The notes: generated by a model not told the origin, from the letters alone. A stretch of DNA of 64,000 nucleotides from Pollutimonas nitritireducens (GCF_002849615.1 NZ_PDNV01000001.1:124001-188000), one strand, 5' to 3'. Positions 33,865 through 42,670 are shown, counted from the stretch's first letter. Made by a program: numbers and translations.

Positions 33865-35286
33865 TCAGGCTCCTTGGGACGGTGTTTCGAGGGCTGCCCG
33901 CGCTTTGCGCAAAATGGCAGGTTCGATTCCAGCTGCTTCCCGGTACTTTGCCACGGTGCGTCGTGCGATCACCACACCATGCTCGGCCAGGCGCAGGGCG
34001 ATCTGGCTGTCAGACAGGGGTTTCTTGCTTGATTCCTCACCCACGAGCTTGATGATCAGCGAGCGCACTGCCGTGGCCGATGTCGATTCTCCATCGTCGG
34101 TGAGCAGCGCCCCGCCGAAGAAACGCTTGAGCTCGATGACACCCCAGGGACTCTGCAGATACTTCTGCCGTGTTGCGCGGGATACGGTGGATTCGTGCAG
34201 AACCAGTTCCTGGGCGATGTCGCGCAATAGCAACGGACGCATGGCGCTCAGGCCTTTCTCGAAATAGTCCTGCTGCCTGTCGACGATGGCCTGCGTGACG
34301 CGCAAGATCGTGACGAAGCGCTGGTTCAGGCTTTTGATCAGCCCCTGGGCCTGCTGGAGCTGGCCCTGCATCGCCGGCGCCGCAGCCGCCTGGTCCAGCA
34401 GGCTTTCATAAACCGAGTTGATGCGCAGCTTGGGTACGACGGCGGGATTCAGGCTGGCCTGCCAACGGTGTTTCACCTTGCGCACAATCACATCCGGTGT
34501 GACGTAGTCGGCCAGCGAGGTCGCCCAATTGCGCGCCGGACGAGGCTCGAGCTGTAGAAGCAGGGCGTGCGCGGCCCGCAGCGTGGTCTGGTCGCAACCC
34601 AGCGCGTCGCGCAGCCGGGCCAGGTTGCCGGAAGCCAGCACTGCTAGCTGATCGCGGGCAATCTGCACGGCACAGGCAAGGATCTCGGGTGCCGCCCGAG
34701 GCTCGCCCTCGAGCTGCAAGTGCTGGAGCTGAAGGCAAAGACAGTCCGACAGCGACAATGCCCCTACGCCAGGCGGATCGAAGGACTGCAACAGACGTAG
34801 GGCGCCACGCAGCTCATCGAGTTCGATGTTCAGCTCGGCCGGCAAATATTGCAGAATATCTTCCAGCGGGGTGGGCAGGTAGCCGTTGGCGTCGAGCTCA
34901 TCGATAAGAAGCGATACGAGGGCACAATCGCGCGGCTGGGCCCGGGTCATGTGCAACTGCTGAAGAAGATGGTCCTGCAGCGTCTCGGCCAGGGCCGACT
35001 CTGGACGCATGGCGTCGTCGTCGGAGTTATTATTGCTGGCCCGATTGGCCGCACCCAGAACTGTCCAGCGTTCTTCCAGTGCCTGGCTGTCATCGGCTAC
35101 CGCATCGACAGCAACGGTGTCATACTCCTCTTCTTGCTCGAGCATGGGATTTTCAAGCAGTGCCTCGGCCAGCTCTAGCTCCATTTCCTGCGCGGACAGC
35201 TGCAGGAATCGTATTGACTGCTGCAGCTGAGGAGTCAATGCCAATTGTTGATGCTGACGAAGTTCTAAAGACTGACGCGATTGCAT
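33865..35286 (-). CDS. rpoN: RNA polymerase sigma-54 factor
   Basis: A 473-residue sigma-54. The Gln/Leu-rich region I (LELRQHQQLALTPQLQQSIR) contacts enhancer-binding proteins. An acidic region II follows. The core-binding domain includes SFDPPGVGALSLSDCL, and the C-terminal DNA-binding part ends with the RpoN box ARRTVAKYRE near residue 452. The start was set at MQSRQSLELRQ; an upstream ATG would add 12 residues and overlap the divergent gene. It lacks the lptB/hpf/ptsN neighbours usual for rpoN and instead follows 125 bases upstream of bfd. Confidence 0.94.
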   Translation of the reverse strand: MQSRQSLELRQHQQLALTPQLQQSIRFLQLSAQEMELELAEALLENPMLEQEEEYDTVAVDAVADDSQALEERWTVLGAANRASNNNSDDDAMRPESALAETLQDHLLQQLHMTRAQPRDCALVSLLIDELDANGYLPTPLEDILQYLPAELNIELDELRGALRLLQSFDPPGVGALSLSDCLCLQLQHLQLEGEPRAAPEILACAVQIARDQLAVLASGNLARLRDALGCDQTTLRAAHALLLQLEPRPARNWATSLADYVTPDVIVRKVKHRWQASLNPAVVPKLRINSVYESLLDQAAAAPAMQGQLQQAQGLIKSLNQRFVTILRVTQAIVDRQQDYFEKGLSAMRPLLLRDIAQELVLHESTVSRATRQKYLQSPWGVIELKRFFGGALLTDDGESTSATAVRSLIIKLVGEESSKKPLSDSQIALRLAEHGVVIARRTVAKYREAAGIEPAILRKARAALETPSQGA

Positions 35287-35301
35287 TTTAAAATAAGTTA
35301 T

Positions 35302-35868
35302 ATGAAACCAAATAACCAACATCCTACCCGCCAGGACGCAGCCTTATTGCGTAAAACGCTACTTAAGCTTACGGCAGCCCAGAAAACACTGTGTGTCGTC
35401 GTCGTGATCCTGGTAGCCCTTGTCTGGTACAAGCTGCTCAACCGCTTGGTTGCTTTCGGTCGAGACATTGATTATGGCGGTTTACACACCTTAGGTGTCC
35501 AGACTATTGCCCTGCTGAAACAATACAACCCTTTCTTCTGGTGGGCTGTCGTAGCATTGTGCACACTTATTATTGCCTATTTCCTGTACGTCTTCGTACA
35601 GGGCACGCAGCGGCGGGTGCGTGTCAAGCAAGTCAGTGAAGAAACCGTGGCCATGCTGGCCCAGCAATTATCCGAACCCGCCCTTGAAGTGCTGCGCTGG
35701 GCATGGACCGATCGCCGCAACCCCATTACCGTGGGCGACCTGCAACGGACCGCGCGTGAAATCGGCCACGGCAGGGCCGCCAAAATAACATTGGTGCGCC
35801 GGCATGCCGCCTTGATCGCCCCACCTTCCATCACCCCCCGCCCCGAAAAAACCTTGCCAGAAGTCTGA
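35302..35868 (+). CDS. Two-helix membrane protein, function unknown
   Basis: A 188-residue protein. An N-terminal cytoplasmic stretch precedes TM1 (LCVVVVILVALVWYKLL, about residues 29-46). A short external loop leads to TM2 (FFWWAVVALCTLIIAYFLYV, about 76-95). The C-terminal half is a soluble basic domain with LAQQLSEPALEVLRWAWTDR. That part looks like a small helical or winged-helix-like fold, but I do not recognise a family. Its ATG is only 15 bases from the rpoN ATG on the opposite strand, so each promoter must lie within the other's coding sequence or be very compact. Confidence 0.72.
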   Translation: MKPNNQHPTRQDAALLRKTLLKLTAAQKTLCVVVVILVALVWYKLLNRLVAFGRDIDYGGLHTLGVQTIALLKQYNPFFWWAVVALCTLIIAYFLYVFVQGTQRRVRVKQVSEETVAMLAQQLSEPALEVLRWAWTDRRNPITVGDLQRTAREIGHGRAAKITLVRRHAALIAPPSITPRPEKTLPEV

Positions 35869-35889
35869 AAATATGGTTGACTGTAGGGT

Positions 35890-36033
35890 ATGAGATCCGA
35901 ACACGCCATTCCCCATAACACCCGTTCCCGCAGCGTCGCTGCCGGCGGGTCGTTACGTGTTCAGGGCGTTGTACGCCCCACCCCCGCTGCGCTCGCCCTA
36001 TCGCTGCTACTACCGATCGGTTGCCGGACCTAG
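35890..36033 (+). CDS. Candidate leucine-rich leader peptide of leuA (attenuation control)
   Basis: A 47-codon ORF, too short for most gene callers, beginning ATG AGA TCC and ending at TAG 36031-36033. Near its end it reads AALALSLLLPIGCRT, with five Leu codons within seven codons: CTC, CTA, CTG, CTA, CTA. Three are the normally rare CTA. Clustered codons for the pathway's end product just before an amino-acid biosynthesis gene are the hallmark of transcription-attenuation leaders (compare E. coli leuL). The SD is weak (AGGGT very close to the ATG). The next 130 bases up to leuA contain inverted repeats. Confidence 0.6.
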   Translation: MRSEHAIPHNTRSRSVAAGGSLRVQGVVRPTPAALALSLLLPIGCRT

Positions 36034-36082
36034 CGTCTCGTGGCAGTTCGGCAGCCTGTTCCAGCCACATCTCCTACCTTCA

Positions 36083-36127
36083 ATTCACCGTTTTGAATGC
36101 GCTCCGTCCTTTGACGCTCCGGTGAAT
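36083..36127 (+). promoter_or_regulatory. Stem-loop in the leuA leader, possible attenuator element
   Basis: Inverted repeat ATTCACCG (36083-36090) and CGGTGAAT (36120-36127) around a 29-base loop that itself can pair GCG with CGC. Further upstream in the leader, GCAGC/GCTGC (35930-35942) and GGGCG/CGCCC (35964-35978) also form small hairpins. No U-tract follows the last stem, so a classical terminator is not evident. Confidence 0.4.
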
Positions 36128-36164
36128 ACGCCTTCAACGATTCAAATAAGCAAACAGGTGCCCA

Positions 36165-37856
36165 ATGATTTCGAACCCATCTGACAAATACCGTCCGTTT
36201 GTACCGTTCACGCGCGATTTTTCCGAGCGAACCTGGCCTAGCAAGCGCATCACCCATCCACCCATCTGGATGAGCACAGATCTTCGGGACGGCAATCAGT
36301 CCCTCATCGAACCCATGAGCGTGGACCGCAAGCTGCGCTTCTTCGAGCAATTGGTGAAAATCGGGTTCAAGGAAATCGAAGTGGGTTTCCCATCGGCGTC
36401 GCAGACTGACTTCGATTTCGTCCGCAAGCTTGTCGACGAAAACCGCATCCCCGATGACGTTACCATCATCGTCCTGACGCAATCCCGCGAAGACTTGATT
36501 CGCCGCACAGTCGAATCGGCGGCCGGCGCCAAACAGGCCATAGTCCACCTGTACAACGCATGTGCTCCGGCATTTCGCAAGATCGTCTTCAATATGAGCA
36601 AGGAAGAAGTCAAGCAAATAGCCATCGACGGCACCCGTCTGGTCAAGGAATGCACCGGCCAGCATCCCCAGACATCATGGCGCTATGAGTACTCGCCTGA
36701 AGTCTTCAGCACCACCGAACCCGAGTTTGCACTGGATGTCTGCAACGCTGTCACCGACGTGTGGCAGCCCACGTCCGAATCCAAGATCATTTTCAACCTG
36801 CCCGCCACGATAGAAGCTACCACACCCAATCTGTACGCGGACCAGGTCGAATGGATGCATAACAATCTCAAGCAGCGCGACTGCATCGTGCTCAGCGTGC
36901 ACCCGCATAACGACCGAGGCACGGCGGTGGCAGCTGCCGAATTTTCCGTGATGGCGGGAGCTGATCGGATCGAGGGCTGCCTGTTCGGCAATGGCGAACG
37001 CACGGGAAATGTCGACCTGGTCACCCTTGCACTGAACCTGTACACGCAAGGCATACATCCCGGGCTGAACTTCTCCGACATCGACGAAGTGCGCCGCTGT
37101 GTGGAGTATTGCAATCAGTTGCCTGTACACCCCCGTCATCCTTATGCTGGCGACCTGGTCTTCACCGCCTTTTCGGGCTCGCACCAGGATGCCATCAAGA
37201 AAGGTTTTGCCCAGCAAAAACCCGACACCTTGTGGGAAGTACCGTACCTGCCCATCGATCCGGCCGACCTGGGCCGCAGCTACGACGCCGTCATACGTGT
37301 CAACAGCCAGTCCGGCAAGGGCGGCGTGTCCTACCTGCTCGAACAGGAACACGGCCTGGTATTGCCACGCCGCCTGCAAATCGAGTTCAGCCGCGCCATT
37401 CAGCGCGTCACCGATGAAACAGGATCCGAAGTTACCGCCTCGAAGGTGTTCGACGTATTCACCGAAGAATACCTGGATCGCGATCAGCCATGGAAACTGA
37501 TTCGGCACCGTATCACGGGCAATCCCAAGGCGAATCCCGGCCAGCAGTTCGCCATTGAAGTGGAACTCGAGGAAAACGGTGAAGTACGCCATCTGACCGG
37601 CGAGGGCGACGGTGCCATTTCGGCGTTCGTGGCCGCATTGGACGCCGATGTCCGGATCATGGATTATCACGAGCATGCTATTGGCACCGGCACCAACACT
37701 CGCGCGGCTTCCTATGTGGAACTGCGGGTTGGCGATTCGCCCACGGGCTTTGGCGTGGGCATTCATGGCGATATCGTGACCGCATCTTTCCTGGCGATAC
37801 TGGGAGCAGTCAACCGGCATGCCGTCAATACACCGGCAGAGGCACTGGCTGGATAG
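36165..37856 (+). CDS. leuA: 2-isopropylmalate synthase (long, yeast-type LeuA)
   Basis: A 563-residue enzyme that condenses acetyl-CoA with 2-ketoisovalerate, the first committed step of leucine synthesis. The HMGL-like TIM barrel has the catalytic/metal motif DLRDGNQSL near residues 39-47, [16 protein letters not shown], and the metal-binding [14 protein letters not shown]. The C-terminal part (about 440-563) is the leucine-binding regulatory domain ([16 protein letters not shown]). The opening [20 protein letters not shown] is typical of the yeast-type subgroup found in many proteobacteria. It lies behind a candidate leader peptide and ends before a strong terminator. Confidence 0.96.
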   Translation: MISNPSDKYRPFVPFTRDFSERTWPSKRITHPPIWMSTDLRDGNQSLIEPMSVDRKLRFFEQLVKIGFKEIEVGFPSASQTDFDFVRKLVDENRIPDDVTIIVLTQSREDLIRRTVESAAGAKQAIVHLYNACAPAFRKIVFNMSKEEVKQIAIDGTRLVKECTGQHPQTSWRYEYSPEVFSTTEPEFALDVCNAVTDVWQPTSESKIIFNLPATIEATTPNLYADQVEWMHNNLKQRDCIVLSVHPHNDRGTAVAAAEFSVMAGADRIEGCLFGNGERTGNVDLVTLALNLYTQGIHPGLNFSDIDEVRRCVEYCNQLPVHPRHPYAGDLVFTAFSGSHQDAIKKGFAQQKPDTLWEVPYLPIDPADLGRSYDAVIRVNSQSGKGGVSYLLEQEHGLVLPRRLQIEFSRAIQRVTDETGSEVTASKVFDVFTEEYLDRDQPWKLIRHRITGNPKANPGQQFAIEVELEENGEVRHLTGEGDGAISAFVAALDADVRIMDYHEHAIGTGTNTRAASYVELRVGDSPTGFGVGIHGDIVTASFLAILGAVNRHAVNTPAEALAG

Positions 37857-37920
37857 AAAAACCAGTAGCACGCGCCGGTGCGCCGGACCGCCGGACCGCC
37901 GGTGGGACATAACGAAGGTC

Positions 37921-37966
37921 AGAGAGGGCAAGTTGCATTGGGTATGCAACTTGCCCTCTCTGTTTT
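37921..37966 (+). terminator. Very stable hairpin terminator between leuA and the next gene
   Basis: A perfect 18-bp stem (AGAGAGGGCAAGTTGCAT with ATGCAACTTGCCCTCTCT), five-base loop TGGGT, then GTTTTC. It ends only 25 bases before the ATG of the following gene, so it may act as terminator for leuA and as a 5' structure for the downstream gene. Confidence 0.85.
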
Positions 37967-37990
37967 CACCTTCATTTATGGAGAACCAAA

Positions 37991-38266
37991 ATGGACGAAT
38001 CCACAACGCTGGATAAAACCGTAAGTAGCGGGAGGTCGTTGATCCAATCGATTAAGGAAGCCGACGCGCAGCGCGACGACTTCCCCGGAGAGCATCTTAT
38101 TGTTTTGGGTTCCGGACTGCTCCTGCTATGGGCGGCCGCACGCAGCCGTTCAACGCTGGGACGCGTCCTGGCGGGCGCGGTCGGAAGTGCGGCCATCGGC
38201 CGGGCCGCCAGCGGGACTGGCGGAATAGCACGCGTCGCCCGCGTGCTGAACGGAGGGCGACGCTGA
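37991..38266 (+). CDS. Small hypothetical membrane-associated protein
   Basis: A 91-residue protein. The first 35 residues are polar (SLIQSIKEADAQRDDFPGEH). One hydrophobic helix follows (LIVLGSGLLLLWAAARS), then a Gly/Ala/Arg-rich end (LGRVLAGAVGSAAIGRAASG and a basic tail). GGAG lies eight bases before the ATG. I do not recognise a family. It precedes the manganese catalase gene on the same strand and might be expressed with it under stress. Confidence 0.62.
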   Translation: MDESTTLDKTVSSGRSLIQSIKEADAQRDDFPGEHLIVLGSGLLLLWAAARSRSTLGRVLAGAVGSAAIGRAASGTGGIARVARVLNGGRR

Positions 38267-38400
38267 AGTTTTGGCCCTATTCATCCGCAGCGCCAGCGGC
38301 ATACGGCTTGCTAGTCGTTTCGACTGCATGGTTTCCTTTCTGGCGACGCTTGAAAAACCCTTGCGGATATTACTCAAACGTTAATTCCAAGGAGCACCTT

Positions 38401-39297
38401 ATGTTTGTCCACAATAAGCGGCTGCAGTACACAGTACGTGTCAGCGAATCCAACCCCGGTTTGGCAAATCTGATGCTTGAACAGTTTGGTGGTCCACAAG
38501 GCGAGTTGGCGGCGGCCTGTCGCTATTTCACGCAGGCACTGGGGGAAGACGATCCGGGACGCAAGGACATGTTGCTGGATATTGCGACCGAAGAGCTCAG
38601 CCACCTGGAGATCATCGGGACTATTGTCGCCATGCTGAACAAGGGGGCCAAGGGCCGGCTGGCTGAAGGCAACGAAGCAGAAGCTGAGCTTTACCGGTCC
38701 ATCACTGGCGCCGGCAATGACTCGCATGTCACCCAAGTTCTATACGGCGGTGGTCCTCCCTTGGTCAATTCCGCGGGAGTACCCTGGTCCGCCGCCTATA
38801 TCGATACCATCGGCGAGCCGACAGCCGACTTGCGCTCGAATATTGCCGCCGAAGCCCGTGCCAAGATTGTCTATGAAAGGTTGATCAATGTGACCGACGA
38901 CCCGGGAATCAAGGATGCGCTGGGCTTTCTGATGACACGCGAAGCGGCCCATCTTAAATCGTTCGAAAAAGCTCTGTATGCGATCAGTCCGAATTTCCCG
39001 CCGGGCAAGATGCCGGTCGATCCGGCGTACGCCACCAAGTACTTCAACATGTCCCAGGGGGACGGCGACATGCGCGGTTCGTGGAATAGCGACGAGAACT
39101 TCGACTACGTGACGGACGGCGACCAGGAAGTTCCCGCTGATGACGATGACGGCCTGCCGACAGTGGCGCTTAGCGAAAATGACAAGTCCACGCTGGACGC
39201 CATGGCGCTGCGCACGCAGTCCGACCCCAAGGTGAATCCTGTGACTGGAGTGGAACTCGGCGAAGAAGATGGAGCGGCACTGGATAAAGGAGTCTAG
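38401..39297 (+). CDS. Manganese catalase (non-haem, ferritin-like fold)
   Basis: A 298-residue dimanganese catalase that disproportionates hydrogen peroxide. Metal ligands expected for the family are in place: Glu35 (GPQGELAAA), Glu65 and His68 (EELSHLE), Glu151 (EARAKIVYE) and His184 (REAAHLKSFEKAL). The acidic C-terminal tail is typical. AAGGAG precedes the ATG at good spacing; an upstream in-frame reading of 91 more codons has no support. A strong terminator follows 19 bases after the stop. Confidence 0.94.
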   Translation: MFVHNKRLQYTVRVSESNPGLANLMLEQFGGPQGELAAACRYFTQALGEDDPGRKDMLLDIATEELSHLEIIGTIVAMLNKGAKGRLAEGNEAEAELYRSITGAGNDSHVTQVLYGGGPPLVNSAGVPWSAAYIDTIGEPTADLRSNIAAEARAKIVYERLINVTDDPGIKDALGFLMTREAAHLKSFEKALYAISPNFPPGKMPVDPAYATKYFNMSQGDGDMRGSWNSDENFDYVTDGDQEVPADDDDGLPTVALSENDKSTLDAMALRTQSDPKVNPVTGVELGEEDGAALDKGV

Positions 39298-39316
39298 GGC
39301 GCACCGCCTGCTGTCG

Positions 39317-39345
39317 ACAAAGGCCCCGTCAGGGGCCTTTGTCAT
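39317..39345 (+). terminator. Rho-independent terminator after the manganese catalase gene
   Basis: An 11-bp perfect stem (ACAAAGGCCCC, 39317-39327, with GGGGCCTTTGT, 39332-39342) and a GTCA loop. The T-run is short (within the stem end and CATATTTC), but the stem is very strong. Confidence 0.8.
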
Positions 39346-39384
39346 ATTTCTATTGTAATAATGGTGCAATGGACGGTGCTTAAT

Positions 39385-39400
39385 ATGAAAACGTTTTCAT
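39385..39400 (+). promoter_or_regulatory. LacI-family-type operator at the start of the ABC operon
   Basis: ATGAAAACGTTTTCAT is a perfect 16-bp palindrome with the central CG dyad typical of LacI/GalR-family sites; it fits the TGWAANCGNTNWCA pattern. It overlaps the first two bases of the ATG at 39399. TAATAT (39381-39386), a -10-like element, overlaps its left edge. Binding would block transcription of the sugar-type importer. No lacI-family gene is in the window. Confidence 0.65.
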
Positions 39401-40484
39401 GTTCAAGCCCACTATGTCTTCCATCACTCTCGATAACATCAGCAAGCAATATGGTGGCGCGCCGCCCGCTGTAGACCGTGTCAGCTTTACGGTGGAGGTT
39501 GGAACGTTTACGGTCCTGCTTGGGCCGTCAGGCTGCGGGAAATCAACCACGCTCAGAATGATCGCCGGCCTCGATGAGCCAACATCGGGACGTATCCATA
39601 TCGGTGAACGCGACGTTACAGAATTGGCGCCCGCGCAGCGCAGGATTGCGATGGTGTTTCAGTCTTACGCCTTGTTCCCGCATTTATCGGTCAAGGAAAA
39701 TATTCTGTTCGGGTTGCGGGTACGCAAGGAACCCAGGTCCGACTACGCGAGCCGACTGCAACAGGTGTCCGAGTTGCTGGGGCTGGAAAAGTTGCTGGAT
39801 CGCAAGCCTTCACAGTTATCCGGTGGCCAGCAGCAGCGCGTCGCGCTGGGGCGGGCCGTCATCTCGAAAGCGCCCGTTTGCCTTATGGACGAGCCTCTGT
39901 CCAACCTGGACGCACAACTGCGGCATGAAATGCGTCGCGAGATTCGCGCGCTTCAGCAAAGCCTCGGCATCACCATGGTGTATGTCACGCACGATCAGAC
40001 TGAAGCCATGAGCATGGCAGATCGCGTGGTGCTTCTCAATGGCGGTCGAATCGAGCAGAACGACACGCCGGACACTCTTTATGCCCAACCCGCCACCGAA
40101 TTCTCTGCGCGTTTCATCGGTACGCCGCCCATGAACCTGCTGAAGCTGGACGCCCGAACCGGCGGCATCCAGGGTCGAGAGGATGCCGGACCGCTAAGCG
40201 GCATCGCCCCCGGCGCCGCGAAGGTGGGCCTGCGGCCAGAGCATATATCCATCCATGACAACGGCGGCTTCCCAGCCACCGTCGTGAACGTGGAGTATTT
40301 CGGTGCCGACTCCATTGTCATTTGCAAAGTCGGCGCCAACAGCGGAATTGCCGTACGGGCCGCCGGCCATCTGCGCGCCAACACCGGCACCAGCATCAGG
40401 CTTCACTGGAAAAACACGAATCAACATTTCTTTGACGCCTCGGGCAAAACGCTGACGCGCGCGCCCCTTACTCTTACTTCTTGA
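39399..40484 (+). CDS. Sugar/glycerol-3-phosphate type ABC transporter ATP-binding protein (UgpC/MalK-like)
   Basis: A 361-residue ATPase. Walker A GPSGCGKSTT, Q-loop FQSYALFPHL, signature LSGGQQQRVALGRA, Walker B VCLMDEPLSNLDAQ and switch His (VTHDQTEAM) are all present. A C-terminal TOBE-type regulatory domain starts near residue 240 (GLRPEHISI). The ATG at 39399 overlaps a palindromic operator and has no SD. ATG 39414 (MSSITLDNISKQYGG) may be the true start, also without a good SD. It is first in an operon with a binding protein and two permeases. Confidence 0.92.
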   Translation: MFKPTMSSITLDNISKQYGGAPPAVDRVSFTVEVGTFTVLLGPSGCGKSTTLRMIAGLDEPTSGRIHIGERDVTELAPAQRRIAMVFQSYALFPHLSVKENILFGLRVRKEPRSDYASRLQQVSELLGLEKLLDRKPSQLSGGQQQRVALGRAVISKAPVCLMDEPLSNLDAQLRHEMRREIRALQQSLGITMVYVTHDQTEAMSMADRVVLLNGGRIEQNDTPDTLYAQPATEFSARFIGTPPMNLLKLDARTGGIQGREDAGPLSGIAPGAAKVGLRPEHISIHDNGGFPATVVNVEYFGADSIVICKVGANSGIAVRAAGHLRANTGTSIRLHWKNTNQHFFDASGKTLTRAPLTLTS

Positions 40485-40496
40485 CAGGAAAAAACC

Positions 40497-41792
40497 ATGC
40501 AACGCACTTTTTCGAAAGCCCTGGCGCTGACCCTTGCCGGCGCGTTTTATGCGGCCCCAGCCTGGTCCCGGGACAAGCCTGTGGAACTCGAATTCTATTA
40601 CCCCGTGGCCGTCGGCGGCCCGATCACCAAGATCGTCGACGACATGGTCGACAGGTTTGAAAAAGACCATCCAAACATCGACATCAAGTCGGTTTATGCG
40701 GGCTCCTACCAGGATTCGGTGGCCAAGGCACTGACCGCCCATAAAGGCGGGAATGCACCGCAGCTGGCAGTTCTGCTGTCCACCGACATGTTCACGCTGA
40801 TAGATGAGGGCGCTGTCATTCCGTTTGACCCACTCGTACAGACGGAGGACGACAAGAAGTGGCATGCCGGGTTCTATAAAGGCTTTATGGCCAACAGCCA
40901 GACGGGCGGCAAGACCTGGGGCATCCCGTTCCAGCGTTCGACCATCGTGATGTATTACAACAAAGACTTGTACAAGGCTGCCGGCCTGGATCCCGAGCGT
41001 CCCGCGGCAAGCTGGGCCGAGCTGGTGAGCCATGCCGAAAAGCTGACCAAGACAGACGGCTCGGGCCAGGTCACCCAGTGGGGACTGGAAATTCCTTCCG
41101 GCGGAAGCTTTGCCTACTGGCTGTTTCAGGCACTGACGACGCCGAACGATGCCATCCTGATGAACCAGGAAGGCAATGAGGTGTATCTGGACAAGCCGGC
41201 CGTCATTGAATCCTTGCAGTTCTGGCACGACCTGGCCTACAAGCACAAGGTCATGCCTCCCGGCACCATAGACTGGGGCACCACGCCCAAGGATTTCCTG
41301 GTCGGCAAGACAGCGATTATGTGGACAACCACCGGAAACCTGACCAACGTGCGCAAGAACGCCAAGTTCGACTTTGGCGTGGCACCCATGCCCAAGGCCA
41401 AGCGCGGCGGAAGCCCCACCGGGGGCGGCAATTTCTATTTGTTCAAGTCAGCCACGCCCGAGCAGCAAAAAGCGGCCTACACCTTCGTCAAGTGGATGAC
41501 CAGTCCGGAAAACGCCGCCGCCTGGAGCATCGATACGGGATATGTTGCGGTCACCCCTGCGGCCTGGGAGACCGAACAGATGATAAACCATGTCAAGAAA
41601 GTGCCTGCCGCTGCCGTCGCCCGGGATCAACTCGACGTCAGCGTGGCCGAGTTTTCGACCCATGACAACCAGCGCGTCACCAAGCTGCTCAATGACAACA
41701 TCCAGGCTGTCCTGACCAATTCCAAGTCGGCCGACCAGGCCATGAAAGACGCACAGCGCGATGCAAATCGCTTGCTGCGTTCTTATAAGTGA
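40497..41792 (+). CDS. Extracellular solute-binding protein family 1 (UgpB-like)
   Basis: A 431-residue periplasmic protein. The signal peptide covers about the first 22 residues (ALALTLAGAFYAAPAWS, cleavage before RDKP). The mature part follows family-1 binding proteins and resembles UgpB in several segments: KDHPNIDIKSVYAGSYQ, PFQRSTIVMYYNKDLYKAAG, MWTTTGNLTNVRKNAKFDFG and PENAAAWSIDTGYVAVT. Probable ligand is a glycerol-3-phosphate-like ester or sugar; this cannot be settled from sequence. ACAGGAAAAAACC precedes the ATG. Confidence 0.92.
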   Translation: MQRTFSKALALTLAGAFYAAPAWSRDKPVELEFYYPVAVGGPITKIVDDMVDRFEKDHPNIDIKSVYAGSYQDSVAKALTAHKGGNAPQLAVLLSTDMFTLIDEGAVIPFDPLVQTEDDKKWHAGFYKGFMANSQTGGKTWGIPFQRSTIVMYYNKDLYKAAGLDPERPAASWAELVSHAEKLTKTDGSGQVTQWGLEIPSGGSFAYWLFQALTTPNDAILMNQEGNEVYLDKPAVIESLQFWHDLAYKHKVMPPGTIDWGTTPKDFLVGKTAIMWTTTGNLTNVRKNAKFDFGVAPMPKAKRGGSPTGGGNFYLFKSATPEQQKAAYTFVKWMTSPENAAAWSIDTGYVAVTPAAWETEQMINHVKKVPAAAVARDQLDVSVAEFSTHDNQRVTKLLNDNIQAVLTNSKSADQAMKDAQRDANRLLRSYK

Positions 41793-41794
41793 AC

Positions 41795-42670
41795 ATGAAA
41801 GTATCGCTACATGCGGTGTATGGCTGGCTGCTTCTGCTGCCGGCCATCGTGTTGCTTGCCGCCTTCACGCACTATCCCGCGCTGGCGACGCTTTGGCACA
41901 GCTTCTTTACGACGCCCAAGGCAGGCAGGCCGGCTTCCTTCGCCGGCTTGGATAACTACGCGGCGATGCGCGACGACCCGGTGTTCTGGCAAGCGCTATG
42001 GAATAACCTGTTTTTCGCGCTGGGCACCATACCGACATCGGTCGCCATTGCGCTGATCATGGCCTTGTGGGTGAATCGCAAGCTGGCCGGGCGTAGTCTC
42101 TTGCGCCTGGCCTATTTCACTCCCACCATCCTGCCCATGGTCGCCGTGGCCAATATCTGGCTATTCTTCTACACCCCGCAATATGGTCTTGTGGACCAGA
42201 TCGCCGGCGTGTTCAATTTACCAGGCATGAACTGGCTGGGGAATCGGACAACGGCACTGCCGGCGCTTATGTTAGTGACCATCTGGAAAGAGGCCGGCTT
42301 CTTCATGATCTTCTACCTGGCCGCGCTGCAGCAGATCCCCCCTTCGTTGCGCGAAGCCGCCCTGCTGGAAGGCGCTAGCCGCTGGCAGTACTTCTCGCGC
42401 ATATTGCTGCCACTGCTGATGCCGACCACACTGTTTGTCCTGATCAACGCGCTGATCAATGCGTTCCGCATGGTCGACCACGTTCTGGTCATGACCAAGG
42501 GCGGCCCGGACAATGCCAGCACGCTCCTGTTGTTCTACATCTATGAGGTGGGTTTCAGCTACTGGGACACGTCATACGCCGCAACACTTTCGGTCGTCCT
42601 GCTGCTGATCCTGTCCATTACCGCTATCCTGAAATTCCAATGGCTGGACCGCCGGACCCACTACCAATGA
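41795..42670 (+). CDS. Sugar-type ABC transporter permease (UgpA/MalF-like)
   Basis: A 291-residue permease with six predicted helices. The N-terminal helix is GWLLLLPAIVLLAAFTHYPA. The EAA loop reads REAALLEGASRWQYFSRILLP, the contact site for the ATPase. A GTG at 41789 overlaps the stop of the binding-protein gene and is an alternative start adding two residues. The end overlaps the next gene by four bases (ATGA). Confidence 0.93.
   Translation: MKVSLHAVYGWLLLLPAIVLLAAFTHYPALATLWHSFFTTPKAGRPASFAGLDNYAAMRDDPVFWQALWNNLFFALGTIPTSVAIALIMALWVNRKLAGRSLLRLAYFTPTILPMVAVANIWLFFYTPQYGLVDQIAGVFNLPGMNWLGNRTTALPALMLVTIWKEAGFFMIFYLAALQQIPPSLREAALLEGASRWQYFSRILLPLLMPTTLFVLINALINAFRMVDHVLVMTKGGPDNASTLLLFYIYEVGFSYWDTSYAATLSVVLLLILSITAILKFQWLDRRTHYQ

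Noticed and set aside
35957-36184. A 75-codon plus-strand frame upstream of leuA
   Set aside because: It runs into the leuA start and has no SD; the 47-codon leader in another frame, with its Leu cluster, explains the region better.
36675-38006. Open frame of 443 codons on the minus strand opposite leuA
   Set aside because: It is antisense to a clear leuA, has the His/Val/Gly-rich composition of a reversed GC-rich gene, no SD and no recognisable domain.
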